The position numbers and the translations under genes are program-made. DNA of 64,000 nt from Panicum virgatum. Its lineage: Eukaryota > Streptophyta > Magnoliopsida > Poales > Poaceae. The DNA is taken from the NCBI RefSeq assembly GCF_016808335.1, contig NC_053141.1:26712261-26776260 (forward strand), given 5' to 3'. Below are positions 11,676-23,576 of this stretch, piece by piece (positions within the stretch are counted from its first letter, which is position 1; each line of letters opens with the position of its first letter). The notes beneath the pieces are model-generated. The model had not been told where the DNA came from. It saw only the letters and a list, made by a program, of their open reading frames with translations, and ran no database searches.

Positions 11676-12861
11676 GATCACTGAATTTCGAAGCTTCCAA
11701 ATTTCCCAAGCAGCAATTAGAAATAATTCCATGAAGAAGGAATATGAAGATGCATTCTTGGCCTGCACAATTCTGCAGTGGACGTCCAGAGAGAGATCCC
11801 ATTGTATTTGTAATTTATGCCAACATCTCGCAGCAAAAGGACAGGCAAACAGAAGATGATCAGCATCTTCTTCCACTCCTGAGCTACAAAGCTCACAGTT
11901 TACTCCCGTCTGTAGATTGAAGTTTCTCCTCCTTAGTATGACTCTCGTGTTCAGACGGTCTATCAACACCAGCCAAGCAAAGATTTTAACTCTGGGAGTG
12001 CATTGGCTTTTCCACAGCCAGGAAAAAGTTCTCGGGGCTTGCACCGATGACAAGGCCAAATTATAGAGCTTCTTTGCAGAATATTTGTTGTTCCCCCAAA
12101 TGAAAGACCAACTATCATTTGAATTAGGATCAAAAGTGACAGTTGAGAGTAGGTTCTGTAGCTCAAGTAGTTCGTCATATGCTTGATGTGAGAGAGGGAG
12201 GTTGAAAATAGATGCCAGATCCAAGGCATTCAAAATGTCCAAAACTGAGGCCAAGTTGCTTGTGGCAGCTTGAAAAAGAATTGGAAAAGCTTGTGCTAAA
12301 ACCACTGGACACCAGAGATCATCCCAGAAAAGAACAATAGATCCATTTCCCAAGGAACATTTAGCTATGCCTCTGTATAGAGCATTGAGTCGCAGGACAT
12401 CTTTCCACCAAAAGGATCCCACCTCTCTTGAAGCATGTGGAACTGTGTTTTGGTAATACATTTTCTAAATTAAGTTCACCCAAGGGACATCCTGTCTAGA
12501 ATAAAATTTATGCAGCTGCTTGAGCAAGAGGGCATCATTCTGTAACCAAAGGTTAATCATACCAAGTCCTCCCTTATCCTTGGGCTTTTGTACAATAGAC
12601 CATGCAACTAGATGCCCACCCTTTTTATCCAAATCTTTCCCTCTCCAAAGGCATTGCTTCCTTGCTCTATCAATATTATCTACAACTCCTTTCTGCAGCT
12701 TGATGGAGCACATTGTATATGTGGTGATAGGAGTGATTACAGAATTAATGAGCTGCAGCCTTCCTGATAGTGACAGCAGTGAAGAACATCCATTAAGTCT
12801 TCTCTCTATTTTGATCATCAGAGGTGACATGTCCTCAATTTTTGGTTGGGTCAGTTGGATC

Positions 12862-12966
12862 CATGCCACTACAACTTCTTGAAATTGGATTTCATGTTGA
12901 AATCCATGTCATTGAGTGGCATGATTTTGAACATGAAACCCAATTTCACGGAGTTGTGGTGGCATG
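12862..12966. mobile_element. Palindromic MITE, about 105 bp
   Basis: The two halves are inverted copies of about 51 bp: the left arm begins CATGCCACTACAACTTC and the right arm ends GAGTTGTGGTGGCATG. I count roughly 40 or more matching positions out of 51. It splits the LINE reverse transcriptase region. The target duplication is obscured by the palindrome (CATG on both sides), so the superfamily is not assigned. Confidence 0.75.
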
Positions 12967-13553
12967 AATCAAATTTTCCCTTTTTGGTTTGGTGGTGCCC
13001 ATAGATAAACCCAGATATGTAAAAGGCATAGTGCCAATAGAGCAGCCAAAGGTTGTGTCAGATGCTATGTTCTTTCAGGTGTCACATTGATTGGGACCAT
13101 TGAAGATTTACTATAATTTACATGAAGTCCAGTGGAGGTAGCAAAGGTGTTTAGCAAGGCTTTGAGGAAAACCAACTGAGCTGCATTACCTTGAAGGAGT
13201 AGTAGTGTGTCATCAGCATACTGAACTATGGGGAAATCAAAGCCATCAATAGGCAGTGGAGCCCTAAGCAATCCATCTCTGAAAGCTTTGTTCACAATAC
13301 ATTGGAGAAGATCAGCAGCTAACACAAAGAGAAGAGGTGATAAAGGATCATCATGTCTAACTCCCCTTCTGCATCTGAATTGTTTTCCTGGCACTCCATT
13401 AAGCAGCACTGAGGAAGTTCCTGAATTAAAAATCAGTTGTATCCATTGCAACCATTTCTGGGGGAAACCTAAATCCTCCATCATTAACATAAGTGTGGAA
13501 TGTTCTACTGTGTCAAAAGCTTTAGCAAAATCCACTGTGTAAAGATCTAACAT

Positions 13554-14890
13554 GGCTAATGAACAATCAGTCATCAAATAAAGCTTCCCTATTTGCTATC
13601 AGTCGGTGATTCTTGTTTTGTAGATCAACCATTCGGTAAAGATATTTATATTTACCAATCAACGGTCAGTTGGTGGTTAGTAGGTAGAGAGTTTTCTTAG
13701 TCACTTTATTTTTTTCTCAAAATTTAATAATACCAAAATTTAAATATGATTTTCAGTCTATCATTTTGCTTGAAAAATAATATAGTCTTGATTTAGTATG
13801 TTTATTCATCAAATTAATTTAGTTTAAATTTTTATGCAATAATATACCTTTTTGATAATTTAATGACATGGGTGGAGAGCTAGGGAGGAAAAAACAAAAA
13901 AATATGGCAATGTTGTCTATTGCATGGAAAAAATAACTTTGGGCATTTTTAAGTCATATTTAAACGGAATATAGAGAAAAGAGAACCAAGAATATTATAA
14001 AAAAGCAAAAAAAATAAAAACAAAAAAAACAAGAAGAGTGGTGCATGCAGGGCTTGAACATAAGACCAAGAGCTACATATAACGTTCCATGCTTTCCCAC
14101 CAAGGCACTTGTTAAGTTCTATTAATGGGTGTGTTCGGTGAAAGGTCACAAGGGCCTGGGCACGACGTGAGCGCATCGTGTGCGGCCGTGTGTGTGCCCA
14201 GCAGGGTCGTGGCGTGGTCGTGTTCGATCGAGGCAACGCGTGCGCACGCCGGGGCAGGCCATGGCGCAACACCGGCGTGCTCGAGGCTGCTGGGGCAGCT
14301 CGCCTCCGGTGTGGTCGTGTGGGGCAGGTCAGAGGTGTGACGCAGCAAGGCTAAGGCGACGAGGTCACACCTTGGCTCAAGGTGAAGCCTTTGGCTCAAG
14401 GTCACAACAATAGGGCAGCCGCTTGGTTTTGGGTCAAGCCAATCAAAAAGGTGAGGTTTTACGGTCCAAGGCGAGCGTGTGTGCAGACTCTCGATCTATC
14501 GAGGTCGCAACATGGCCGTGGCGCTTACGGGGATTTCGGCAAGGCTATTCCGCGGCGACACCAGGATGCAAGGGCAAGACGTGGGTGACGGCGATTAGCG
14601 AAGGGCTCCTGCAAAAACATAGGACATGGCCTATTGCGCACTACGAGAGGGCTCATTGGCGAACACTGGCAGCAGGGGCTAGGAACGGCGGCGGAGCAGG
14701 GCCTACCGGATGGCTCGATGGGGAACACAACGAGGATTTGGTGTCCTATGGCATACGTACCCATATCAAATCGTCAGCGTCAAATCGCATCTGGAGATTC
14801 GTGCACCAGCAGCCGTTAATCACGGCGTCACCGCTATGTAGTCGAACCAGTTCGCTGTTCCCGGACGCATAACGCCGCGTTCACACCAGT
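13554..14890. other. Spacer, AT-rich then GC-rich, no gene recognised
   Basis: 13554-14100 is AT-rich with A and T runs. 14110-14880 is more GC-rich and open in several frames on both strands, but no domain or conserved motif is visible. It may be old LTR or leader sequence of a retroelement. Confidence 0.4.
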
Positions 14891-15240
14891 CATTGGAAAT
14901 GAGCATTCATTGCAACGTAAAGCCGGAAGAAACCCGGTGTCGCCACTGTACATCTTCCCGAAAGCGCTTGTACCCCAAACACTTCTCACACTGCCCCTGG
15001 GGCAACGCGCACCCCGCCGCACCCGCACCCCACTCCCCCCCACCCTCCCACCCCCCGCCGCGGCATCCCGCCCCACAGCCAGAACCGCACAGCAGCCACC
15101 GCATCTTCATCTTGACCCCCACAGCCCCCCCTCCCCCTGCAACGATTGTTCTAGGCGGCCTAATAAAGAACGAGGAGAAGCAAGGCAACAGCTATCGGAT
15201 CTGCTGCGCGCTGTTCCGTTGGTGAGGAATCCCGCGGAGT
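14891..15240. other. C-rich island
   Basis: A strongly C-rich tract (about 14990-15140, repeated CACCCC/CCCCGC) is followed by AATAAAGAACGAGG. It resembles a grass gene promoter or 5' leader, possibly for the plus-strand exons that may follow, but no initiator or coding exon can be tied to it. Confidence 0.3.
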
Positions 15241-15439
15241 ACTGGAGGTTTGCTATTCAGCACAAAACTAGTTCATATTATTACCACTGTTCAGGCAATT
15301 TGGTTTTCCTTCATGCTCACCCTCAGAAAAATCACACAAAAATACAAAAACACATCCACGTCTGACTAACATAATTATTTAAAAACTACCTGACAACTAC
15401 CTAACATCCGCGTTCACAATAAAAACCATTGTTTGTTAT

Positions 15440-16600
15440 TTATAGATCATGCAGGATAACTTACTATTTCTCTGTGAAACAATAGTTGCTATTCATACGT
15501 TGGTACTATTACAATCAGTGGTCTGTGACAAGATTACCAGCAGAATCGAACACATTTTGCTCGCACTTGTCAGTACAGCAGATCAAGTATATGGAAGATC
15601 AGACATTATTTCACCAATGTACACACCAAAAGGTAAAAAACCTACTGCTGTACATAACCATGTAGATTACATTTTCCAATCATATTTGTTAGCTATATAA
15701 TAAAAAATCTTACAGTTTGTGAAAAACTTGTTTATCACTGAAACTACAAATATGAAGAAATTGCCTACCAGTGAGCAAACCCCCATTCACACAATCAGTC
15801 GGAATACAGATAACTCAAAAATGTGCGGGCAACATGAGACCACTGACGACCATCCAGTAAATGGGATCAGGTACTAGACAAAAAACTGCATATCAGAGTA
15901 GCATAAACAGAGACATGTAGCAGAGTATGTTCGTTTCATTCGAATAATTGTGAAATGTAATATATGAACTGCCTTATAAGCATTGCAAAGACAAATTATA
16001 TGACAATCAGTCCTAACATTCCTATTATTGTAAACGCTGGAAGCAATCCTGTGCCTAGCAATAAACAGGTTACTGCAACAGAGCCTCGTTCAGCAACTTC
16101 AATTATCAAACTGCCAATGCCTTCAGAGGAAGCTGCTGCACAAATGCTTATAGGTAAAGAAGAAGGCATGTATAATTTTCAGAACCTGCGAAAATCAATC
16201 TTTTCAACATCATGATCAGTCATCGTATAATTAAAATGTTTGCATGCTCAGAAAGTAACTTGATTTTCCTTGAAAAATACAATAGATACTGGATCTCCTA
16301 CTTCTGAATGCTACGTCGAGCCTCTTCAAATACAATTTGATATTACTCCTGCCACCAACTAGCAATCCGAAGGGGGGTTAACAAGGAATGCCAATATGTC
16401 TGGTAAGCTACTGAAACAAATTTAAGTCTAATAACAGAAGTGTTGCTAGAATGACTAAATTAGAAACCAGTACTAATATTTTCAAATGAATGCAGGCGAA
16501 CAAAGGATGACGCCATCGCCAACGCCTCTAGCTGCAGCAAAGTATGACACTACCCCGAGCACATCAACTTGCAAGAAACGTCACATGGACATTCAGTGAG
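15440..16600 (+). other. Possible small-exon gene, unidentified
   Basis: Several short open blocks are bordered by plausible AG and GT signals: about 15440-15635, 15715-15870, 16000-16160, 16287-16360 and 16495-16600. The last ends in a stop at about 16598. The encoded pieces are rich in Ser, Thr and Pro and match nothing I recognise. They run toward, and end 295 bp short of, the FAR1-related pseudogene on the other strand. They could be exons of a captured gene, a mobile-element accessory gene or chance. Confidence 0.25.
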
Positions 16601-16894
16601 AAACAACAATGGATGACCATTATGTCAACTACAATTGAACAATGCAGCTTAACAAATAAGACATAGTGTTCGACAGTGACAAGACATAATGTTCAGACTT
16701 GCTACAATTTGAGAACATACTTGGCTTATACTGAACATTAGCTATCACCGCTTATTTACACAATTTTGTACTAGAACTCGAGGTGCTACTACTATAAATA
16801 TTTGTTAGCATCCATCCTACCGTGATGGATTAACAAACATTCAAATATCGTTTAAGCACCGGGTCTTCTTCCTGTATGGCATCTCTTCCTCCGG

Positions 16895-19827
16895 TCAATC
16901 TTCAGAAATTGGATCCCTCCTCGAAGAATCTAAGGACCTTTTCTTATCTTTCCTTGATAGCCATGCATTAAGCCCAGTACTAGGAGGTCTGCCACCCTTC
17001 ATTGTCCTTGGAGGGCAAGATACAGGCAGCTGAGCACCGCCAACATACAAATTGCACTGAGATGGTTCAACAGATGATCGATCCTCCGACTGTGTTCGAA
17101 CAACTGGCCTTAACGCTTCCATGGCATTCTTGAACATCTGCTCATCCACGTGAGAAGGGCCATGCACTACTTGAAGGGTCTGCAGCAGCAAAGTTCCTCA
17201 TTTGGTCTGCATCTGAACCTACATCACTTTCTTCTGTATCTGCTCTGTAAACCACTGCCTCCTTCGTCCATCTTCTCATTATATTGAACTTTGGAATTTC
17301 TTGCCTGTCCAAATGTAGCAGAACCTAGAAGCAGAAAAAGCAAAAAGCAAAACTATTAAAAAAATATGAAAACACCAACAGAAAAAAATAGTTCCATTGC
17401 TAATTGGAACAGATAAATGATAGTTCAAATAATCAATCATTGTACCTTTAGTGCACGCCGACACAGCATACCTAGATGCTCGTACAGACCGCACTGACAG
17501 GACATGAAATCCTCTCCATGCAGAGTGACCACATAACTTTTTTGTTCCTCATTTGAGCTCAATTTCACAGGGGAAACAACAAAACTGTTAGTGCCGTCTT
17601 CCCGCTAAACACGAAACTTCCCAGCCTCAAATAACTCATCATAGAATTTCTTGTACATAGCCCAAGTACACACTGAATCAGCATGCTCTTCGATCGGAGC
17701 CCCGACTCTCATTTTCCTTGTAACCTGCAGAAATAAATATTAATCGGTTTATGGAGCCCAAAAAAAACAAATTGCATACATTCGCCTAATAACAATGGGA
17801 TCATGTAAGCTACACAAATTTACATACCCTTTTTGTGACATGTAGCTCCCGAGCCTCTTGCTCTGTCCGGTCACAAAGGAACTCATTGAACTTACTTACA
17901 AACAAGTGCATAGGCGCGACCTTCTGAATATACCTCTTAAGCATATGATTTGCACTTTCACTCCTTTGCGTGCTCGTCATCCCAGCACAAAACACACTCA
18001 TAAAATATGGTTTGGCCCATTTTTCCCTATGCTTGTATAGCCGTAGCATATACTTGCTCTTCACAAGCCCATACTTTGTGATCAACTTCTGCCACGAGCT
18101 TTCAAAATCCTCAACACAAATCTCATTGGTGATTAGGTTATAAAAATCACTCTTGAATTGCTTTTGTTTCGCATTAACTTTCCCTAACTTCTTCTTAGCA
18201 CTCTTCAAGACATGCCACCGACACCATCAAAGACGTGTTCCAGGCAAAACAATCCGAATTGCCATTGCCATTGCCGCACATTGATCTACATCAATAAAAC
18301 TAAAGAACTACGCAGTTAAAAAAAATAAAACAAACTATTTAAAATATGACATATGAATGCAAACTTTCAGAGAGAATCGATATATACATCAGTGCCCCCG
18401 ATGCTAGAGAGAACTTATCTCACCTGTTAAAATAGTTATTGGAGCTGCTCCATCCATTATATCAATGAAATTTTGAAATGCCCATTGGAAGTCTTCTGCT
18501 GTCTCAGTCGACAGTAGAACACCACCAAATATAAATCGACTGAAAATGGCAATTAACACCGACAAAAATCCCAAATGGCAGGCTATACAAATTAGTACGA
18601 TAGGTTGTATCAAATGTAAAGACATCGCCAAAATTCTTGTAATCCATCCTGTTCTTTCCAGTACACCAAAGCATAGATTTAACTGTGCCCTGCTCATCAA
18701 CCTTGAACCTTACTTCCATCAGTGGGTCTTTGTTTTTCATTTCTCGTAAAAGTTTGGTGGTTTTACCAATAACATCAGCCATATTTTCCCTTGCTACCTT
18801 CGCACATAGTGACCTAATTGTCTCTTTCCGGACTGGATTCATGGCACTGCTATCTGTGACACCTATAATACTGCAAACCCTACCAATACTCACATTGTTG
18901 TCACGTAGCCTCTTGATGAAATATTTAGTGCTCGGATCTATCATACTGTGACACTGTTTCTTCTCTGCATACCTCTCAGATAGTTTGCGGTTGTGGCTTG
19001 TGTTAACCCGACTAATGTACCATCCATGATCACTTGTTCTAAGCAACCTTATCCTAACTGTGCAGCCAGTCCTCACAGACGCACAATTCTTACTACGTGG
19101 TGATCCCTGCCCGAATTAACCAACCAATTAGTTGTATATAAATTAACAACCACATAAAAGATAGAAAACAGTAATATATGATCACGAAAAGAGAACCAAA
19201 AAAATAATAGGAGAATAGACGCATACCTCGCACAAACATACAATGTCTTGCCTCGTGGTATACCCCTTATTATTCTTGTTACTACGCCCATAACGAATGC
19301 CAAATCCAATTTCCCATGAATATAGATTAAAGAAATCTCTCGCCTCTTCATTACTACTGAATATTGTACCCTCCATAGGTAAGAAAATTGGACCTCCTCT
19401 GTTCTTGCATGCTTGACTCAGTGCCCTGGTAATCGGACTCTCCTCATTTGCAGCGATCCGAGCGGTAGGCCCTTCCCTAGCAGATTTCCTACACCAACAT
19501 CGTCCAAACAAACATCGTTCTATCAACTCATCCTAGGAAAACAACGGGCAAACAATGTTTCCAACAATTTAAATGTACTTAGCTCCGCCAACCAATCCGT
19601 CACTCATTGATCGCAGTACCAGCCTCCGATACCAGTTCTACCTCCTCAAATCTACATTGTCGATCCATCTGTAGAGTTCCTTCCGACTGAGTTGAATGTC
19701 TCCTAAAGCATTGATCCTCTTCAAGCTCCACTACTCTCGGATTTGGATCAGAGTTAACCATTCCCTCTTGTTTCGCTGAAATCTCGGTTAAACAGAATGG
19801 AATTGATCTGGACACATCGGATTCCAT
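16895..19827 (-). pseudogene. FAR1-related sequence (FRS) gene, broken
   Basis: Exons with GT-AG borders can be traced: about 19827-19600, an exon ending at 19227 with the FAR1 zinc-finger start (EEARDFFNLYSWEIGFGIR), 19106-18424, 18285-17829, 17724-17446 and 17324-16895. The MULE-type transposase core is seen in TFDTTYRT and DQCAAMAMAI, then CRWHVLKSAKKK. The SWIM finger reads CQCGLYEHLGMLCRRALKV, with Arg where the last zinc ligand His is expected. Damage: a frameshift near 18545, TGA at 18227-18229, TAG at 17605-17607, and a frame change in the last exon. FAR1/FRS proteins are transcription factors domesticated from Mutator-like transposases. It could instead be a relic of a Jittery-like transposon; no terminal inverted repeats were found. 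Confidence 0.8.
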
Positions 19828-20109
19828 GAATCAGGGGGGAGACCTCATCTAAATCCCGCTACAATCAAGCTAATATCATATCCTTATCCTGCGCTACTCC
19901 GATCGCAATAATATTCCCCTCTGGATCCTTACGGGATAAGCCTCGAATATGTTTTTTTTCTCATCTTAATAAAGTAGTTCTTTTTAATCCGGTTCAGTCA
20001 GCGCCGGCAGTGTGAACACGGATGACCATTCACGAGTCACCGTTTTGACTTAGTGGCGCGCCTTCCCTCCAACGTCCACTGTTCCTCCGTCAGCTCAAAC
20101 GTCGGCGTG

Positions 20110-21937
20110 AATCTAAAAGACCAAACTCTGGCCGTCGATGGGGGTGGGTAGTGCACTATAGGTCACCACAACATTCGGGATGGGGAACATGGCCTGGTGC
20201 AGCGGCAAGACGAAGCCGTGGCAAGCTGCTGCCGTGCAGTGTCGCATTGTAACGTCGACGTCGTGGTACGGGGTGCCGGCGCGACGTTGGGGTACCAGCA
20301 GTGCTTCACCTCCTTCCTGCTGGCGTTGGCGCCTTGTTCCGATGGCAGACGCCACTCCTGGTGGCGGCGGCTTGGCTCTACTCTTGCCTCTTCTCTTCCT
20401 TTCCTCCCCTTGGCGCTCTTTCTCTTTGCTCTCAGTTCGCGGAGGCGGCAAGGGGAAAAGAACCCTTGGGGTATGTAGGGTTTGGAGCGGCGGCTCAGGG
20501 TTTTATAGGGGGCAGCCGCTAGGTTTTCGCGTGGGCCGGGGTACAGGGACAGCGGGGATTCAAGACGTTCGTGACTCGGATGCGTGGCTGCATCTCGTGC
20601 GGTTGCGGCTAGGGTTTTAGGGGAGGGTCACGAGGGGCGCACGCACAGAAAAAGCGGGCGGCGGTCGCGGCTGATGTTGGCGGCAGTTTTGCCCCATTAT
20701 CGCGAAGTGAAGGAGGGGCGCGGCGTTAAAACGACCTTGGCAGGCTGGGCGACAGAGGCAAGGCGATGGAAAGGTGAGGCACTGTGGGAGGAAGTTGAAA
20801 GCTGCTAGCTTGGCCCAACATGTCAGTGGCATGTTGAGGGAGGAAGGGGGACAAGCGCCCGACAAGTGGGACTAGTCTATCGGTGGGTGAAAGGGGCAGA
20901 GTTTGTGGTGCTGGGCCAAGCCGATGCGAGCTGCAGTGCGCGGTGTGGGTTGGGCCCCGCGTGCGCACTCGGGTTGTCGCAGCGGGGTAGGCTGTGCTAG
21001 GAAGCTGGGCCGCGGTGCGTCCACGGGCTGGAGCAAGTTGATAGCAGGCCGTAATGGCTACTAGGTTGGGCTGAGGTTAGGGTTGGCAGGCTACTTGGCC
21101 GGCTTCAGATTTAGCTGGGTTTGGACTTGAGCCTAGACCGGGTAGGGTAGCCGATGGGGTTAGGGTTAAAGCCAGATTAAGGATAGGGTTTAGGTAGTGC
21201 CTGCGTAGGGTAGTTAGCGTTTGAAATTAAATTGAGGGGCATGTCAGACCCGAGACAGCGGGACTGCCCACGGGCACATAATGTTCTAGAGTAGGGAGTA
21301 GCACATGGATATGCCCTACCTCTTTTGTATCTATCCGAATATGAGTAGAACTAGTCGACACACTCGGGAACTAGCCGAACTCCTCGGACTAGGATCCTAA
21401 CAGAACTCGACTAGGACTTTCCATGTAACCTTGTTCCCCCGAATCATATAAGGGCAAACAGGGACCCCCTTCAAAAGGGACGAGACACATCGAAGAATAC
21501 CAGAGGGAATACAAACCACCACACAGGATGTAGGGTATTACGCTCCGGCGGCCTGAACCTGTCTAAATCCTTATATTCCTTGCACCATCGCGTTCTGATC
21601 TCGGCGAGTCCTTACTCATAACCACTCTCCTCGGGATACCCCTCGGAGAACCCGACGGTAAAACACCGACAGGGCACACCTCAATTTAATTTCCAAACAA
21701 TTTTGAACCAAGAAAAATAAATCCAACTCGAATGTGATTAAACATGGTAGATTAAAATCCAAATATTTTCACACTAGACAAATAATATCCTTAATTATAT
21801 TCAAAATTTTAATTACTAGGATTTTAGAAAGGCAGAATTCCTACTTAAGTGAATAAAATTACATCACTGCAACAAATGTTTTTTGAAATTCACATTTTTT
21901 GACTTTCTAATATTTCGGAAAAATTCGGGATGTTACA
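20110..21937 (-). repeat. Ty3/gypsy LTR, minus orientation
   Basis: Read on the minus strand it begins TGTAACATCCCGAATTTTTC at 21937, the usual opening of a large grass gypsy LTR group. About 1.4 kb on there is a core promoter-like block, GGCTGCCCCCTATAAAACC, near 20505, followed by a leader rich in AG and GC. The same arrangement occurs on the plus strand at 27.9-28.2 kb. A solo LTR of another family (21242-21671) is nested in it. The inner end is not defined. The open frames over 20.1-20.6 kb are not regarded as genes. Confidence 0.6.
21242..21671. mobile_element. Solo LTR, 430 bp, with 5-bp TSD
   Basis: The sequence begins TGTCAGACCCGAG and ends CACCGACA, and is flanked by GGGCA on both sides (21237-21241 and 21672-21676). 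These are the hallmarks of an LTR left after recombination between the two LTRs of an element. The start and the ACATAAT motif resemble grass RIRE2/RIRE3-like gypsy LTRs. It interrupts the minus-strand gypsy LTR exactly between two arms of an inverted repeat. Confidence 0.9.
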
Positions 21938-22352
21938 GTTAGAAATTACGAGGAAAATTCTAGAGTTAGATATTTTGTAAAGGAGTGTGTAGAAAATGTA
22001 CTCGTGCCAAAACCATATGACCTATGGAGTTCTACAAATAGGGGTGCTCCCTTCCCCTCTTGCCATACCATGGTATATGAGGTCTCAAATAGGAGATGGC
22101 ATGGTTGTCATGTAGTGTAGGAGTGTCATGGTAGGGTAGCAACATAAAGGGAGCAAAAGTCTTGTGTTATATTAAGTTATGATAAATAAGGACTTGAGTC
22201 TCCATATAGATTTGGTCTCCTATATTGGTATCTAGATGAAGGTCTGCTTGGTCTTGTGTGGATATAGTGTCTGTGAAAGAAGTGGTATGATACTACTTTG
22301 GTACCGCTTCTCGGAAGTCGATATCAGGGCTAGGGGCACTGATTTCTCAACA
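21938..22352 (+). repeat. Copia-like LTR fragment, copy A
   Basis: A block with TACAAATAGGGGTGC (promoter-like), ATGGTAGGGTAGCAACAT and an end at TTCTCAACA matches, with many substitutions, the stretch at 43255-43658. The start is truncated at the junction with the gypsy LTR. It is a member of an LTR family present twice in the window. Confidence 0.65.
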
Positions 22353-23505
22353 GTAAATAATCGCACATAATTGATTGATATATTTATGAGAGACCAAACT
22401 GTACTCCACTTTGTTAGCTATTCCAACATCAACCTTAAATATTATACTACCACTGATCAAGTACACCAAGCTAGTATCATAAATTCATAATAGTCCACAA
22501 GACGAGGTGATAGGATCTCGCAAGGTGGAATCCGGACGGATAGATATGTCTCACTACCCCAAATAAATGAGAATGAAGTAGTATAATAGGGTTCCCATTG
22601 CTCATTAGTATCATCATCAGTGCACAGACTTGAGATGTTTAACACTGGCTGATAGCCCAAACCACCAGTAACCATCAAATAGAGGTCATGTTCTCTCACA
22701 CTGACAAACAAATGAACATCAATTAAGGAAGCACGATCAACATTGATGACACAAAAATGCAATAAATATTGCCTCTCGGTACCGGAATATGGTATCAATG
22801 AGTATAATGCCACTAACCAAATCAACGAATGCTAGGATCCCACTGTGGCATAGAACATTGCAATCAAGGACAGTACCTGCAGATCCTTGATGCAACATGC
22901 CTTGTGGTTGCTGTGGAAGAAGAGCATGTGCATGAGCAGGGCCGCAGCCGCCAGCAAGGGCTGGGATGGCTCAGATGACGTGTTGGAGCAGGATGTGGTA
23001 GAGCCAGGATCCGTCATAGGCGCAGACAAGGAGAATCCGAAGGGCACATATGTTGGTGCAACCGAGCAGGGGAGCTGTGCAACAACAAAGCTATCATCGG
23101 CTCTGCTTGCGTCATGGAGGATCCCAATTGGCTAGTTCACACACAGTTGGAGAGTGAGGATAGTAGGGACCATCGGGGTGGCGCATGCCTTGCCACTCCC
23201 GACATGGTATGCCACCAAGCGCTCCGTCCCATGCCCTTGTGCGGCGGTGTTGAGAAGCAGGTGCCCGATCACATCAACAAAGTGGATGAATGCAGAGCAG
23301 TAGGGGTTCTTGGAGTCGGGGGGGGGGGGAGAGGCCGTGGCTGATGCGCTTGGCGTCACCTCGGGGATGAAGAGGAAGTCTATCCCCGCCAAGACTCATC
23401 GGCGTAGACGACGAATGCGAGGAGGTGGAGGATTGCCCAACCTTTTTGGTCTGGCTCCGGTGAGTGCGGGCTCAGCAGAGTGTCCGCTACCGTCTGTGAC
23501 CTAGC
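22353..23505 (-). other. Unidentified segment with minus-strand open blocks
   Basis: Three open blocks on the minus strand (23392-23132, 23047-22832, 22825-22457) lie near one another and could be exons of a captured host gene. A possible splice donor is seen after the CIKDLQ codons near 22880. No domain is recognised. A G run occurs at about 23319-23328. Confidence 0.25.
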
Positions 23506-23567
23506 AGGGAGCCCTGTGTCCCTTTTCCCCTGCTCCCTTTTCCCCAGCTCACGCCATCCGCGCCCCT

Positions 23568-23576
23568 TTTCCCCTG
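23568..23576. repeat. MULE target-site duplication, left copy
   Basis: TTTCCCCTG here matches TTTCCCATG at 27873-27881 in eight of nine positions. Nine bases is the standard length for Mutator-like elements. Confidence 0.8.

Larger units (their letters stand above)
11102..13538 (-). mobile_element. 5'-truncated L1-like LINE
   Basis: The insertion is bounded by identical 15-bp flanks and has a poly(T) start at 11102 (tail on the minus strand). It contains only the 3' part of ORF2, beginning inside the reverse transcriptase domain, so it was 5'-truncated on arrival. A plus-strand SINE (about 11382-11675) and a palindromic MITE (about 12862-12966) are nested in it. Removing both nearly restores a continuous coding region, which orders the events: LINE first, SINE and MITE later. 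Confidence 0.9.
11241..13538 (-). pseudogene. LINE ORF2 fragment: reverse transcriptase plus zf-RVT
   Basis: Read from 13538 downward, the frame starts at FAKAFDTV and contains the YADDT catalytic motif and GLHVNYSKS of LINE reverse transcriptases. After the MITE it resumes with the thumb/connection region (GRLQLINSVI, GGLGMINL). Then comes the zf-RVT domain with VKIFAWLVLIDRLNTR, C-x2-C (CELC) and DHLLFACPF. The SINE breaks the C terminus after WKLRNS; beyond the SINE the same frame continues to a stop at 11241-11243. The endonuclease and ORF1 are absent. The activity is lost. Confidence 0.9.

Noticed and set aside
11475..11684. 69-residue frame in the SINE
   Set aside because: It lies inside a pol III-type SINE and runs into its A tail.
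14125..14872. Frames in several reading phases
   Set aside because: No domain and open on both strands; probably old retroelement leader.
20113..20620. Gene-like frames with TATA and leader
   Set aside because: The same promoter and leader arrangement is found in another copy at 27.9 kb, so it is treated as LTR rather than gene.
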